The position numbers and the translations under genes were made by a program. Below, piece by piece: positions 1 to 9,253 of a stretch of DNA of 64,000 nucleotides (positions are counted from its first letter, which is position 1; the number at the start of each line of letters is the position of its first letter). This stretch comes from CANKHA01 sp963750965. GTDB taxonomy: Bacteria; Pseudomonadota; Alphaproteobacteria; Rhizobiales; Xanthobacteraceae. The stretch covers positions 20,523 to 84,522 of the forward strand of contig CAVVSK010000002.1 in assembly GCA_963750965.1 (NCBI GenBank), written 5' to 3'. The notes beneath the pieces were generated by a model. The model had not been told where the DNA came from, searched no databases, and saw only the letters and a program-made list of their open reading frames with translations.

Positions 1-621
1 CCGAGCGGCAAAACCCGGTTGCAGGCGCTTTGTAAGACTTGCATCGACCACGGCTTGGAAGTTTCCGGCTACCAAGCTGTAGGCAATCCCCGCCGCATTG
101 TGCAGCTCCACGCCGGTACATCCTGCAAGGCGGCCGGCAGCCAACGTACCCGCCAAATTGCCGCAGGTCGAAGTCGGCTGCCACCCTCGATAGACTTTGA
201 TCGCAGAGCTAAGCCGGTAGCTGATATCGACACCAATTGCTGTGGCGGCAATGATGTCGAGGCCTGAAACCGGCTTATTTATTTCGGCGGCTACAAGCAC
301 TGCGGGAAACACCACCGCATAGGCATGAACGTCTGCCGGTTCGTAGGTGTCATCGAATTCGACCGCGTGCGCCATCATGCTGTTCACCATCGCCGCATAG
401 GGCGCTGGTGCCCTTTGGCCTCCGGTTACAAGAGCGTCAGGTTCGCCATTCCAGTTTCTGACATATTTCTGAACGGCAGCGCACCCCTCTGCGCGGCTTC
501 CCGCAATCATCACCGCGAGCGTATCAAAGATGAATCGTTTGGTGATCGCGAGCGTTGTTGCTGGTAGCGATTCAGATCGAAAAGAGTGGGCATGCCCAAC
601 GATCGGATAAATTGCGTCCAT
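1..621 (-). CDS. MmgE/PrpD family protein, N-terminal part (cut by window edge)
   Basis: An open frame of 207 codons runs off the left edge, from the ATG at 619-621. It reads as the N-terminal helical domain of a MmgE/PrpD protein. The family hallmark HAVEFDDTYEPADVHAYAVV lies near residues 90-110, followed by a GWQPTSTCGN stretch. The family includes 2-methylcitrate dehydratase, cis-aconitate decarboxylase and iminodisuccinate epimerase, so the reaction cannot be named. It starts 7 bases after the stop of the next MmgE/PrpD gene upstream and probably closes the operon that begins with hyuB at 7.8 kb. Its closest relative in the window is the broken gene at 32.3-33.7 kb, which shares the FDDT..HAYAVVFPA segment. 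The family call is firm; the substrate is unknown. Confidence 0.85.
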   Translation of the reverse strand, partial: MDAIYPIVGHAHSFRSESLPATTLAITKRFIFDTLAVMIAGSRAEGCAAVQKYVRNWNGEPDALVTGGQRAPAPYAAMVNSMMAHAVEFDDTYEPADVHAYAVVFPAVLVAAEINKPVSGLDIIAATAIGVDISYRLSSAIKVYRGWQPTSTCGNLAGTLAAGRLAGCTGVELHNAAGIAYSLVAGNFQAVVDASLTKRLQPGFAAR

Positions 622-628
622 ATCGGAC

Positions 629-2068
629 CTAGGGCGTCAATAAGGCTGTGAGCTTACTTAACTGGGGTAAATTGTTCAGACTTTTTCCATAGGCGATGAT
701 GCTATCGGCGCGGCCGCTGTAGTGGGAAGCGGAATTCAGGAGCGCCCTAATTTTCGAGATGACTTCCCGCTCGTATAGATCCGGATTTTGCTGATATCGC
801 GGATTTTCCGGGTCACCTGAAGGCAGATCGGCATACTCGGAATATTCCTTGCCATCATTCATCCTGAACGTCACGGTCGTTGGATATCGGAGTGGGTACT
901 GCTTTTCGTATTCATCGTCCGGTGTGCCTTTGATACGTAAAGCCATGGCTAGCGTGTCCGAATCGTGGATGGTTTCGTCCGTGAAATGCTGTGGCATTGG
1001 ACTGCCGTGAAAAATCGAAGTTGCAATGATGTAAGGGATACTGAACTGGGCATCGACAATGGTCTGCGGCCGATAGCGTCGTGCTTCCGGCTGAAACAGC
1101 TTTTCATAAGCCGTCGTATGAATCCTGACGACGACTTCGGAAACGTTCTGAGGCCGAATGTCGTGCTTTGTGATTGCGGCTAGAGCCGCATCAACGACCT
1201 GATGGGAAAATCGGCAACACGCATAGGGCTTGAAGCTCGTCCCGTGTCCTCGATACGTCTTTCCCAACCCTTCAAGAATAGTGCCTGCATCCCACTTGCG
1301 GTCGTAGGAGAATGCTTTGAGAAATCCCTGCTGGCCTTCGATGATAGTGCTCGGCCCTGTAAAGCCGCCATCTGCAAGGAGCACGGCGAGAATTCCGGCC
1401 TCTGCTGATTTTCCAGGATGTAGACGCTTGATCCATGAACCATCGGTGGCCCACTCGCCCAGACCGGCCGCCTGGGTGCCGGCGATACCGAATGCGGTAA
1501 CGAGCTTCTTCTCGTTCAGGCCTAAAATGCGCCCGGCGGCAGCTGCCGCTCCGAATACACCGCAGGTACCGGTCGAATGGAAACCTTCATAATATTGCTG
1601 GCCGAGAAAGGCGTCGCCGATCCGAGTCATCACCTCGTATCCGGCGATCACTCCTTCCAGGAAGACTTTTCCGCTCGTTCCCAAATACTCGGCCATCGCA
1701 AGTGCAGCGGGGACGACGACGGTACCGGGATGCAAAACCGACGTGCGATGGTCGTCATCGAGTTCCACTGCGTGCGAAATCGTGCCATTCGCAAGCGCTG
1801 CCAAAGCCGGCGATGTACGGATGGGCCAGCCAATTACCGAGCACGACGGATTGCCACCTAGCTTGTCAACTACGTCGGCAATGATTTGGCTTGACCGCAT
1901 ATTGGCGCCGGCCAAGGCAACCACAAGTGTGTCAAGCGCATAAAGTTTTGCGCGATGAACGACCTCTTGCGGAACGTTATCCAGGTCACACCTTGCCACA
2001 AAGTGTGCGAGCGATTGAGTTATGGTCTCTCCGGCGTTGCCAGCTACATTGGGTTGTGATTGCTTCAT
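629..2068 (-). CDS. MmgE/PrpD family protein (subgroup A)
   Basis: A full-length, 479-residue cytosolic MmgE/PrpD protein, a normal size for the family. The signature HAVELDDDHRTSVLHPG is at about residues 96-112, followed by MTRIGDAFLGQQYYEGFH and a CGVFGAAAAAGRILGL helix. The KRLHPGKSAEAG loop and the C-terminal lid with DGKEYSEYADLPSGDPENP are also present. Members dehydrate, decarboxylate or epimerise small carboxylic acids. I chose the ATG at 2068; a GTG at 2140 would add 24 residues with no family similarity. It lies 170 bases after subgroup B and 7 bases before subgroup D, all on one strand. Its sister is the frameshifted gene at 33.7-35.2 kb, and both are followed by a subgroup D gene. 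Confidence 0.9.
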   Translation of the reverse strand: MKQSQPNVAGNAGETITQSLAHFVARCDLDNVPQEVVHRAKLYALDTLVVALAGANMRSSQIIADVVDKLGGNPSCSVIGWPIRTSPALAALANGTISHAVELDDDHRTSVLHPGTVVVPAALAMAEYLGTSGKVFLEGVIAGYEVMTRIGDAFLGQQYYEGFHSTGTCGVFGAAAAAGRILGLNEKKLVTAFGIAGTQAAGLGEWATDGSWIKRLHPGKSAEAGILAVLLADGGFTGPSTIIEGQQGFLKAFSYDRKWDAGTILEGLGKTYRGHGTSFKPYACCRFSHQVVDAALAAITKHDIRPQNVSEVVVRIHTTAYEKLFQPEARRYRPQTIVDAQFSIPYIIATSIFHGSPMPQHFTDETIHDSDTLAMALRIKGTPDDEYEKQYPLRYPTTVTFRMNDGKEYSEYADLPSGDPENPRYQQNPDLYEREVISKIRALLNSASHYSGRADSIIAYGKSLNNLPQLSKLTALLTP

Positions 2069-2238
2069 GACGGAGCCGCGCCAGAGAGACGCACCGCCAT
2101 CCGGCGCGCGCCAATATTGAAGCGCCGCAAACGTAAGCACGCGAGCTCGAAAACATGCGGCGGCATCTCGACGCGACGTGCGCTGCTGACAGAGTCGCTC
2201 AGGATGCGGGTTTGTGCCGACATATGTCTCTGAAGCTG

Positions 2239-3630
2239 TTAATTTGGTTTCAGCACTAGGAGCGGGAGCAAATCCCGAAAATGCTCAAGTTGTTCGAGGC
2301 GGTCGCACGCTTCGATTATCCGGTCGACTTGCGCCGGCTCCATTATCCCTTCCGTGCAAATCAGGAATTTCTCGCGGATATCATTTTCGTTCATCGGCTT
2401 TTCTGCTGAGCCCTTAAGTTCCTCCGGCCAGATGCGCTTGCGATAGACAGCTCCCCCCTTCGTCCGGATCTCCACTTCAGCGGCGCCAATCTTAAGATCG
2501 AATTGGGGGTCGTGCAGCAGCTGCACGCGATTGATCATGTTGTGGACGGCAGGATCTGCATATTTTTCCGGGCGGTAGCTCTTTGGCGATACACCGCCAT
2601 CCAGAATGGTCACCGCCGCAAGAAAATAGGAGCTGTGATCGGCGCTTTCCTTGTTGCGCGGAAACTTCTTGATCGGATCTCCGGTATGAAACACCGTTCG
2701 CTTGTTGGTTCTAATTATCACTTGATCGACGTCGCCGGACTTTAATCCATTTTCGCGCATTATCGCTTGAGTAGCCGTCAAATGTCCGTGCGTCGTCGCT
2801 TCGGCACAAATGTATTTCGTAACGGTTTCAAGAATAAAGGGTCGATTGCGCTCACCCTTGAGCGCGAACTTGTCGGGGCTTCCCAACACGACTTGTGCGA
2901 AGCCCTTATTCCCTTCAACGATCCGTTCGGGCCCGGTGAGGCCGCGGCGGGCCAGCATCACGGCAACCAAACCCCGTTCGGCGCACATGCCGTCGACGAT
3001 GTTCTTCGTCATGACATATTCTTCGCCCTCAGCATCGAGTATGCCGAGCGACAAAGACACCGACCCACCGATACCCATGGCGTGTACGAGTTGCTCGCGG
3101 GAAAGGCCGAATAGCCTTCCTGCCATAGCCGCCCCGGCATAGGCGAGAATGGCGGCGTGATGGAAACCGCGCACCTCGAGCGAGGTCTTGAAAGATTCGA
3201 GCATCCGCCCGATCACTTCATATCCGGCGATCATTGACTCGAGGAATTGCTTGCCAGAGGCGTCCGTCATTTCCGCCGCCGCCATCGCGACCGGAAGCGA
3301 TCCACTTGGATGGGCGGACACAACATCGCCGGTACCAACGGCTATCTCGATGTCGTCGTTGTAATCCAGGAACCGCAACATGCCCTGATTGGCGATGACG
3401 GCAGAGCGCGCGGAAACGCGTGCAGTTTCTCCGATCAATGTGGCTTCGGGTGGCCCCCCCATATCATGTGCCGCCTGGCGGCAGGATATCCCCGTCGGGC
3501 TGTGAAACCCCCCCAGAATGCAGGCAAGGCTGTCTATGAAGACCCGCTTGGCATGCTTCACAGCCTCTTCAGGCAATTGATCGTATTCGATACGGAGAGC
3601 GACATCGGCGAGATTTCCCGTCACTGACAT
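2239..3630 (-). CDS. MmgE/PrpD family protein (subgroup B)
   Basis: Intact 463-residue MmgE/PrpD protein. The usual acidic motif reads RFLDYNDDIEI near residue 87, preceded by ANQGM. The sequence SLEVRGFHHAA near residue 150 and a LSLGILDAEGEEYVMTKN segment separate it from the neighbouring subgroup. The C-terminal half carries THGHLTATQ and KKFPRNKESADHSSYF. All of these recur almost unchanged in the protein at 21.2-22.6 kb, so the two are clear paralogues. It follows hyuA by 49 bases and precedes subgroup A, which suggests a hyuB-hyuA-mmgE-mmgE-mmgE operon. Function within the superfamily is open: dehydratase, decarboxylase or epimerase. Confidence 0.9.
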   Translation of the reverse strand: MSVTGNLADVALRIEYDQLPEEAVKHAKRVFIDSLACILGGFHSPTGISCRQAAHDMGGPPEATLIGETARVSARSAVIANQGMLRFLDYNDDIEIAVGTGDVVSAHPSGSLPVAMAAAEMTDASGKQFLESMIAGYEVIGRMLESFKTSLEVRGFHHAAILAYAGAAMAGRLFGLSREQLVHAMGIGGSVSLSLGILDAEGEEYVMTKNIVDGMCAERGLVAVMLARRGLTGPERIVEGNKGFAQVVLGSPDKFALKGERNRPFILETVTKYICAEATTHGHLTATQAIMRENGLKSGDVDQVIIRTNKRTVFHTGDPIKKFPRNKESADHSSYFLAAVTILDGGVSPKSYRPEKYADPAVHNMINRVQLLHDPQFDLKIGAAEVEIRTKGGAVYRKRIWPEELKGSAEKPMNENDIREKFLICTEGIMEPAQVDRIIEACDRLEQLEHFRDLLPLLVLKPN

Positions 3631-3679
3631 AGCAAAACCATCCTTATTCTATGCAGTATGCAATCTTTGTCCTTGATAC

Positions 3680-5725
3680 TCAGGTTTCCCGATCGATGCG
3701 CAGGCTATCAAACTCGTCACGTCGGAACGTCCATCCTGGCGGTACGACTGTTGTCGCGCTGGATTCCTCGATGACCGCCGGTCCGAACATTTTTTCGTCT
3801 GGTCTTAGCAGGTCCCGGTCATAGATCGGGACGTGCTCTATTGGCTTATCGAAAAAGACCATGCGTCGATTGATGAGCGCGTCGCCGGGTTTGGTGGGGT
3901 TCCTGATCGCCGGCTTCACCGTCTGAGCTGCACCGACAAGGCGCAGGTTCACGATCTCGGCTTCCTGGTCGGTATTCGCATGACCGTATAAGCTCGCATA
4001 GATTCGATGAAAACAGTCCATTAACTTCGCGGCATCCGGCTTGTCGTCCTGCGTATCCTCTGATGTCAGAGGAACACTGACCTCGAAGGCTTGGCCCCGA
4101 TAGCGCATATCGACCGATGCCGAATAAGCAATAACATTGTCGCTGAACCCCTCGGCGACGAGACGCGAGCGCGCTTCTTTCCGCATCTTGCCTATCGCGC
4201 TCGCAATTCGTGGCATGGCTTCCGGGCGATTATGCTCGAGCATCGTCTCAACTAGATCGTGTCGTATGTCGCTGGTCAGAAGCCCGAGAGCCGAAAAATT
4301 CCCGGCGAACGGCGGCACCAGAACGGACGGAATGTGCAATTCCTCCGCCACCTCCACGGCGTGCATGGGACCAGCTCCGCCAAACGCAACAAGCACGCAT
4401 TCTCTCGGATCGTGACCGCGTGAAATAGAAATCTCGCGGATCGAAGCGACCATTTTGGTGATTGCAATTTTGACGATACCGGCCGCCATCTGAAATTCAT
4501 TGCGCATGCCAAGCTGCTTGGCGAGCGAACGAATAGCGGAACGTACGGATTCGATAGAAGGGGTGATCTTCCCTCCCAACGGTTTGCTGAGCGCGAGCCG
4601 CTGAAGCATCAGATTGGCATCCGTAACTGTCACTTCGGAGCCGCCGCGCCCATAACATATGGGCCCGGGGTTCGATCCCGCGCTTCGCGGCCCAACGCGC
4701 AACTGCCCGTGCGGATCAACCTCCGCAATGCTGCCTCCACCGGCGCCCACTGTGTTGATGTCGACCTGGGGAATCTTCAAGGGCAAGCCACCAACGACGT
4801 TGTCGACCCCGACGCGCGGTCGCAGTTCACGGATCATCGCGACGTCCGTGCTAGTGCCTCCCATGTCACACGTTATGAGATTTGAAAGTCCTGACGCGCG
4901 ACCGATCAAAACCGAAGCGCTCACGCCGCCGGCAGGGCCCGACAACACAGTCTGCACTGGGAATTGTTTAGCACGTGTCGCCGACATAATGCCGCCGCTG
5001 GAAGCCATCACAAACAGGCGGCGCTGCGCATCGCGAGCGGTGAGATTTTCCTCTAACTCTGACAGATAACTTTCCATCAGCGGACTGATATAGGCATTAA
5101 GAACTGTCGTAGAGAGGCGTTCGAATTCTCGATATTCGGATACGACTTCATGCGACAGGGAGATACTGACCCGTGGAAATCGTTTACGTAGGATGTCACG
5201 GGTCTTTTTTTCGTGCTCCGGATTCACATAACTGTGGAGATAACAAACGGCGACGGCCGCCACGTCGGCGTTCTTAAGCTGCTTAATCGACGCGCCAAGC
5301 TTCTTTTCGTCCAGCGGGATGAGAACTTCGCCCGAGGCGAGCATTCGCTCCACAACATCATGTCTAAACGGTCGCGGGACGAGCGAAGGGGGCCGTCTGA
5401 ACCGCAAGCTAAACATGGTATCCGGCGCCATACGACGTGTTCTTCCGATCTCAAGAAGATCGCGGAAGCCCTGGGTCACTAGCAACGCCGTCTTGGCTCC
5501 ACGCCGCTCCAGAATTGCATTGGTACCGATGGTGGTCCCGTGCACGAGGCGTCCGATGCTGTCGTGGCTGATGCCTAGTTCTGCGAGACAGGCGAGAACA
5601 CTCTCGCTCTCGTCGCCGCGAATTGTGAACGCCTTAGCCGCTCGCAGGACCCCCGTGTTTGCATCCAGCGCGACAACATCGGTAAACGTGCCGCCAATAT
5701 CGATCCCTATAACGTTCATCGTCAT
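3680..5725 (-). CDS. hyuA: HyuA-type hydantoinase/oxoprolinase subunit A
   Basis: 681 residues, the normal length for the ATP-binding subunit of N-methylhydantoinase, 5-oxoprolinase and acetone carboxylase-like enzymes. The ASKHA-fold phosphate loop IGIDIGGTFTDVV is at residues 6-18 and HGTTIGTNAILERRGAK near 63-79. A second phosphate motif, CDMGGTSTDVAM, lies near 290 and NTVGAGGGSIAEVD near 325. The family uses ATP to activate the amide carbonyl of a cyclic imide or lactam, working with HyuB in the cytosol. It sits 51 bases downstream of hyuB and 49 bases upstream of an MmgE/PrpD gene. Starts at 5725 (MTM) and 5719 (MNV) are both possible and no strong ribosome site decides. The sequence is intact, unlike the copy at 26.3-28.3 kb. 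Confidence 0.9.
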   Translation of the reverse strand: MTMNVIGIDIGGTFTDVVALDANTGVLRAAKAFTIRGDESESVLACLAELGISHDSIGRLVHGTTIGTNAILERRGAKTALLVTQGFRDLLEIGRTRRMAPDTMFSLRFRRPPSLVPRPFRHDVVERMLASGEVLIPLDEKKLGASIKQLKNADVAAVAVCYLHSYVNPEHEKKTRDILRKRFPRVSISLSHEVVSEYREFERLSTTVLNAYISPLMESYLSELEENLTARDAQRRLFVMASSGGIMSATRAKQFPVQTVLSGPAGGVSASVLIGRASGLSNLITCDMGGTSTDVAMIRELRPRVGVDNVVGGLPLKIPQVDINTVGAGGGSIAEVDPHGQLRVGPRSAGSNPGPICYGRGGSEVTVTDANLMLQRLALSKPLGGKITPSIESVRSAIRSLAKQLGMRNEFQMAAGIVKIAITKMVASIREISISRGHDPRECVLVAFGGAGPMHAVEVAEELHIPSVLVPPFAGNFSALGLLTSDIRHDLVETMLEHNRPEAMPRIASAIGKMRKEARSRLVAEGFSDNVIAYSASVDMRYRGQAFEVSVPLTSEDTQDDKPDAAKLMDCFHRIYASLYGHANTDQEAEIVNLRLVGAAQTVKPAIRNPTKPGDALINRRMVFFDKPIEHVPIYDRDLLRPDEKMFGPAVIEESSATTVVPPGWTFRRDEFDSLRIDRET

Positions 5726-5776
5726 TGTATTGATCGATCAAATAGGAGAATTGTCAGTGGATGAGTAAACCTGTCG

Positions 5777-7801
5777 TCATGCGTGCGGTTGCGCCGTTGC
5801 ACGCAGCCGTCTTACGGATACGCGTTCACCAGGACGCACCCGCAGGACTTCAGCCCCAATATTTCCGAGGCGAATAATGTTGGCGGAAAGACCGCGCTTG
5901 GTCCGCGCCCATACCCTCAGCACTGGGCCATGAGGCGTTTCAATCTCCAGCGCCGCTCCTTCCTTGACACGCAACTGCTTCATGACGCTGGGGGCCAGCT
6001 CGCAGTAACGCCTTTCATCTGTGTGGGTCTCGGGAAATGTTTGCAGCACCAGGCGCGGGCGAGCCTTTCGGATCCTCTTGCGGAGCGCGGCCGTCTTGGC
6101 AACCGACAGCTTGCTGTTCTCAATAACAACGCCAAATTCTTCCTTCGCCGCCTTGATCGTTAGATAACCGTCCTCCACATCCGCGAGTACCTTGCGCGGA
6201 TCCCGATCGAGTGCCTCACCCCAACCGCCACCGCCGGATGTCCGGATGCTAACGACATCGTCGCGGCGCAAGGCAAACCCCGAGACCTTGCCAGGATTCT
6301 CTGAGGGGGCGATCTCCTTTCCATTGCGAATAACAAAGAAATCGTTAGAAGCACCAGGAAGACCAGCGTTCACACCAAACGGTGGCAACACGTTTTTGTT
6401 GGAGGAAATGGAAAGCGTACCGCGGTCGGACATTAGCCGAATGTCGCGGCGCATACCGTAACCGCCGCGCGAAACACCACCGCCGCAGGAATCGGTTCGT
6501 ACCTCGCAGCGCTCTATGAGGAGAGGCGTTTCCTGTTCAACCGCTTCCGCCGGCTGTATGGAACTGAAGTCACCTTCTGAGAAATTCCGAAGAGCGTTGC
6601 TCCCATCCGCATCGGGCGAACCGCCGGTCCCTGCTGCTGGATACTCGTAGAAAATAAACGGCTCCCCACTTCGTTTGGTACCGCCAATATAGACATGGTT
6701 TGCGGTACCCTTGATATCTCCCGCCATCATCTCAGGCATAACTTGATCCATGACACCGAGCATGGCGGAAGTAGCGGCATTGCGAACTTCCGAAGCGCCG
6801 GCGCAGGACGCTGGATATTTCGCGTTCAAAAAGCACCCTTCCGGCACCCTCATCTCAATTGCACGGAAATTCCCGTGATTGATTGGTTCGCCAGGATCAA
6901 GAAATGCCTTCAAGACAATGAAGGCGCCCGTCGTCGCAACGGCGGCTCCGCTATTGAACGAAGTTGACGTCTGAGGAGAAGACCCGGCAAAATCCACAAC
7001 CATCTGATCGTTTTCGATCTTAAGGCGGACACGCGTGCGAACCGGTTCCGAATTTACACGCGCGGGGTCGAGGTAATGCTCATAAATATACTCGCCATCC
7101 GGCAAAGACTTGATCCGCTGACGCATCCTTCGATCAGCGCGGTCGAGCAGACGCTTCATCGCCTCTTGTAGTGTCTGTAGCCCGTATCGTGCACTAAGTT
7201 CTTGGATGCGGCGTTCTGCGACTTGGCAGGTACCCCATGTCGACAAAAAATCTCCGCGTCGTTCGCGGGGCAACCGCATGTTTGCAACCAACAAATCCAA
7301 CACGGAGTCGTTTAGCTTGCCGCGGTTTGCCACCTTCAAGATCGGTATGCGTACGCCATCGTGCAAAATCTCCGTATTCTTGCCGGAGATGCTCCCCGGC
7401 GTCGTACCGCCCACGTCGCTCCAGTGGGCCCGAACTACCGGAAATAACGCCGGAATTCCGTCCGTGAATACCGGATAGATCATCGCAATGTCATTCAGAT
7501 GCGTGCCGCCGGTATACGGGTCGTTGTGCAGGAAAACATCGCCGGGATTGATATCGCCGGCGAAATGCTCATTCATCGCACGCACTGACCAAGGCACGGG
7601 AAAAATGTGCGACGGATTATCTTCGGCCATCGCGATAATCTGGCCTTGTCCATCAACGAGTACGCAGGAGAAATCATGCGCCTCGTGAATTACGGAAGAA
7701 TACGCCGTAGCAATTAAATTCGCTCGCATTTCACGAACGATCGAAATCATCGACTCTTGGATGACTTCCAATGTGACAGGATCGAGTTTTTCGCTTGGCA
7801 T
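5777..7801 (-). CDS. hyuB: HyuB-type hydantoinase/oxoprolinase subunit B
   Basis: 674 residues from the ATG at 7801; a TTG nine bases upstream is less likely. The N-terminus, DPVTLEVIQESM at residues 7-18, is the standard HyuB opening. It is followed by EAHDFSCVLVDGQGQ, HNDPYTGGTHLNDIAM near 90-105 and AHWSDVGGTTPGSISG near 120-135. The metal-containing hydrolytic subunit works with HyuA on a cyclic amide in an ATP-dependent ring opening. The C-terminal 130 residues (after GGGGWGEALDRDP) form an extra tail, also present in the second HyuB here. It is the first gene of the leftward operon and is divergent from the FAD gene at 7954. Confidence 0.9.
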   Translation of the reverse strand: MPSEKLDPVTLEVIQESMISIVREMRANLIATAYSSVIHEAHDFSCVLVDGQGQIIAMAEDNPSHIFPVPWSVRAMNEHFAGDINPGDVFLHNDPYTGGTHLNDIAMIYPVFTDGIPALFPVVRAHWSDVGGTTPGSISGKNTEILHDGVRIPILKVANRGKLNDSVLDLLVANMRLPRERRGDFLSTWGTCQVAERRIQELSARYGLQTLQEAMKRLLDRADRRMRQRIKSLPDGEYIYEHYLDPARVNSEPVRTRVRLKIENDQMVVDFAGSSPQTSTSFNSGAAVATTGAFIVLKAFLDPGEPINHGNFRAIEMRVPEGCFLNAKYPASCAGASEVRNAATSAMLGVMDQVMPEMMAGDIKGTANHVYIGGTKRSGEPFIFYEYPAAGTGGSPDADGSNALRNFSEGDFSSIQPAEAVEQETPLLIERCEVRTDSCGGGVSRGGYGMRRDIRLMSDRGTLSISSNKNVLPPFGVNAGLPGASNDFFVIRNGKEIAPSENPGKVSGFALRRDDVVSIRTSGGGGWGEALDRDPRKVLADVEDGYLTIKAAKEEFGVVIENSKLSVAKTAALRKRIRKARPRLVLQTFPETHTDERRYCELAPSVMKQLRVKEGAALEIETPHGPVLRVWARTKRGLSANIIRLGNIGAEVLRVRPGERVSVRRLRATAQPHA

Positions 7802-7810
7802 CGTCAGCAA

Positions 7811-7953
7811 ATTTCCCCAACGTTTGCGCGAGCTATTGCATTATCGGACCATGTAGGCTGAGATAGGTCAATTAAAACATTGTACCAATACAGTGCCTTA
7901 GCGGCTCGCTACACATTCAAGGATGAGGGGCCACTCGCTCCTGACTTGCCCGC
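7811..7953. promoter_or_regulatory. Divergent intergenic region with candidate operator ATTGTACCAAT
   Basis: This 143-base gap separates the leftward hyuBA-mmgE operon from the rightward oxidoreductase operon, so it should hold both promoters. The interrupted palindrome ATTGTACCAAT lies at 7879-7889 in an AT-rich stretch. The same nine-base core occurs inverted at 9160-9169, before the aminotransferase. FCD-type GntR proteins, two of which are encoded at 36.8-41.7 kb, often bind short GT-AC dyads. Assignment as an operator is inference. Confidence 0.4.
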
Positions 7954-9135
7954 ATGAGCTACGGTCAATCTCATCGCTGTGACATCGTGATCATCGGCGG
8001 CAGCGTCATCGGATCCGCCGTCGCTTACTTTCTTTTGCGGGAGGGTAAGGGTGGGCGCGTCGTCGTCGTCGAACCTGATCCCAGCTACGAATTCGCGGCC
8101 GCCCCGCGTGCCTCCGGAAATATCCGCCAGCTTTGGGGGCTTCCGGAAAATATCTTGATGTCGAAGTTCAGCCGGGACTTTTACATCCGCTTCGGCGAAT
8201 TGATGGCCGTAGACGAGGACAAGCCGTCAGTAGGCTGGAACCAGCGCGGCTATCTTTGGCTGGCCCCGCCTGAAGGCCGCCCACTCCTTGAGCGCAATTA
8301 CAGAAACCAGAAGGAATACGGGATCGACAGCGAAATCCTCGAACCGCCCGAAATTGGCAGCATGTTTCCATCGTTAAGCCTGGGAGGAGTTGGCGCGGCT
8401 GCGTGGGCTCCCACCGATGGCTGGCTCGACGGTTATCTTGTTGTCCAAGGCTTCCGTAAGAAAGCGCGCAGCTTGGGAGCGACGTATCTTAAGGATCGCG
8501 TGACCGGTGTCAAAACCCAAAAAAACCTGGCAACAGGTGTCGCGTTGGAATTCGGGGGCACTATAGAGGCGGACATCGTTATCGATGCCGCCGGGGCTTG
8601 GGGGCCTGCTATCGCTGAAACAATTGGAATGAAGCTGCCGGTCGTGCCGCTGCGCAGGATGAAGTTCTATTTCGAAACTCCGAACAAGATCGAACCGCTT
8701 CCGATGATCCGCGACTTTCCGAGGCTCACGATGCGCCCGGAAGGCAATGGCTACTTCGCCGGCGTGTCCAGTCTGGCCGACAAGCCTGGTTTCAATTTCA
8801 ATGTTGATCACGAATTTTTTGAAGAGGCGGTTTGGCCGGCTCTGGCGGCGCGCGTAAGCGCTTTCGAAACGCTGAAGGTACGCAATTCATGGGCCGGCCA
8901 CTACGAGCAGAACACCCTGGACACTTGTCTCATTCTCGGAAACTGGCCCGGACACTTCGAGAACTTTCATGTCATCACGGGCTTTTCCGGCAACGGCTTG
9001 ATGCACGGTCCGGCGGCCGCCCGGGCCCTAAGCGAATTTATTCTTCACGGCCGTTTCATCACGCTGGACCTTTCGCGCATGGGATATCAGCGCGTACTCG
9101 ACAACAAGCCATTGCACGAGAACATCGTGATCTGA
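7954..9135 (+). CDS. FAD-dependent oxidoreductase, DAO family
   Basis: 393 residues with the Rossmann dinucleotide motif IVIIGGSVIGSAVAYFLL at residues 11-28, then VVVVEPD at the end of the second strand. The mid-protein motif IEADIVIDAAGAWGPAIAE and the C-terminal FAD-binding turn HVITGFSGNGLMHGPAAA are typical of the D-amino-acid oxidase / sarcosine dehydrogenase / FOXRED1-like family. It probably oxidises an amino acid or secondary amine to an imine in the cytosol. It is the first gene of a plus-strand operon with an aminotransferase, a molybdenum hydroxylase subunit and leuCD. The ATG at 7954 fits the family, with no extra N-terminal sequence. The substrate is not predictable; a dehydrogenase passing electrons elsewhere is possible. 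Confidence 0.85.
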   Translation: MSYGQSHRCDIVIIGGSVIGSAVAYFLLREGKGGRVVVVEPDPSYEFAAAPRASGNIRQLWGLPENILMSKFSRDFYIRFGELMAVDEDKPSVGWNQRGYLWLAPPEGRPLLERNYRNQKEYGIDSEILEPPEIGSMFPSLSLGGVGAAAWAPTDGWLDGYLVVQGFRKKARSLGATYLKDRVTGVKTQKNLATGVALEFGGTIEADIVIDAAGAWGPAIAETIGMKLPVVPLRRMKFYFETPNKIEPLPMIRDFPRLTMRPEGNGYFAGVSSLADKPGFNFNVDHEFFEEAVWPALAARVSAFETLKVRNSWAGHYEQNTLDTCLILGNWPGHFENFHVITGFSGNGLMHGPAAARALSEFILHGRFITLDLSRMGYQRVLDNKPLHENIVI

Positions 9136-9159
9136 CAACAGCAACCCACCCGAATGTAT

Positions 9160-9169
9160 ATGGTACAAT
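9160..9169. promoter_or_regulatory. ATGGTACAAT, inverted copy of the 7879 motif
   Basis: The reverse complement, ATTGTACCAT, shares nine bases with the candidate operator at 7879-7889. It lies in the 118-base gap between the oxidoreductase and the aminotransferase, about 85 bases before the aminotransferase ATG. It could mark a second regulated promoter inside the operon. Two copies alone are weak evidence. Confidence 0.3.
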
Positions 9170-9253
9170 TATTGAATTGACCCATCACAACGTGTGTGTT
9201 GTTGTCGAAATCGCGTCGCAAAATGCCCATCGCACGCGCTCCTCGGAGAAAAC

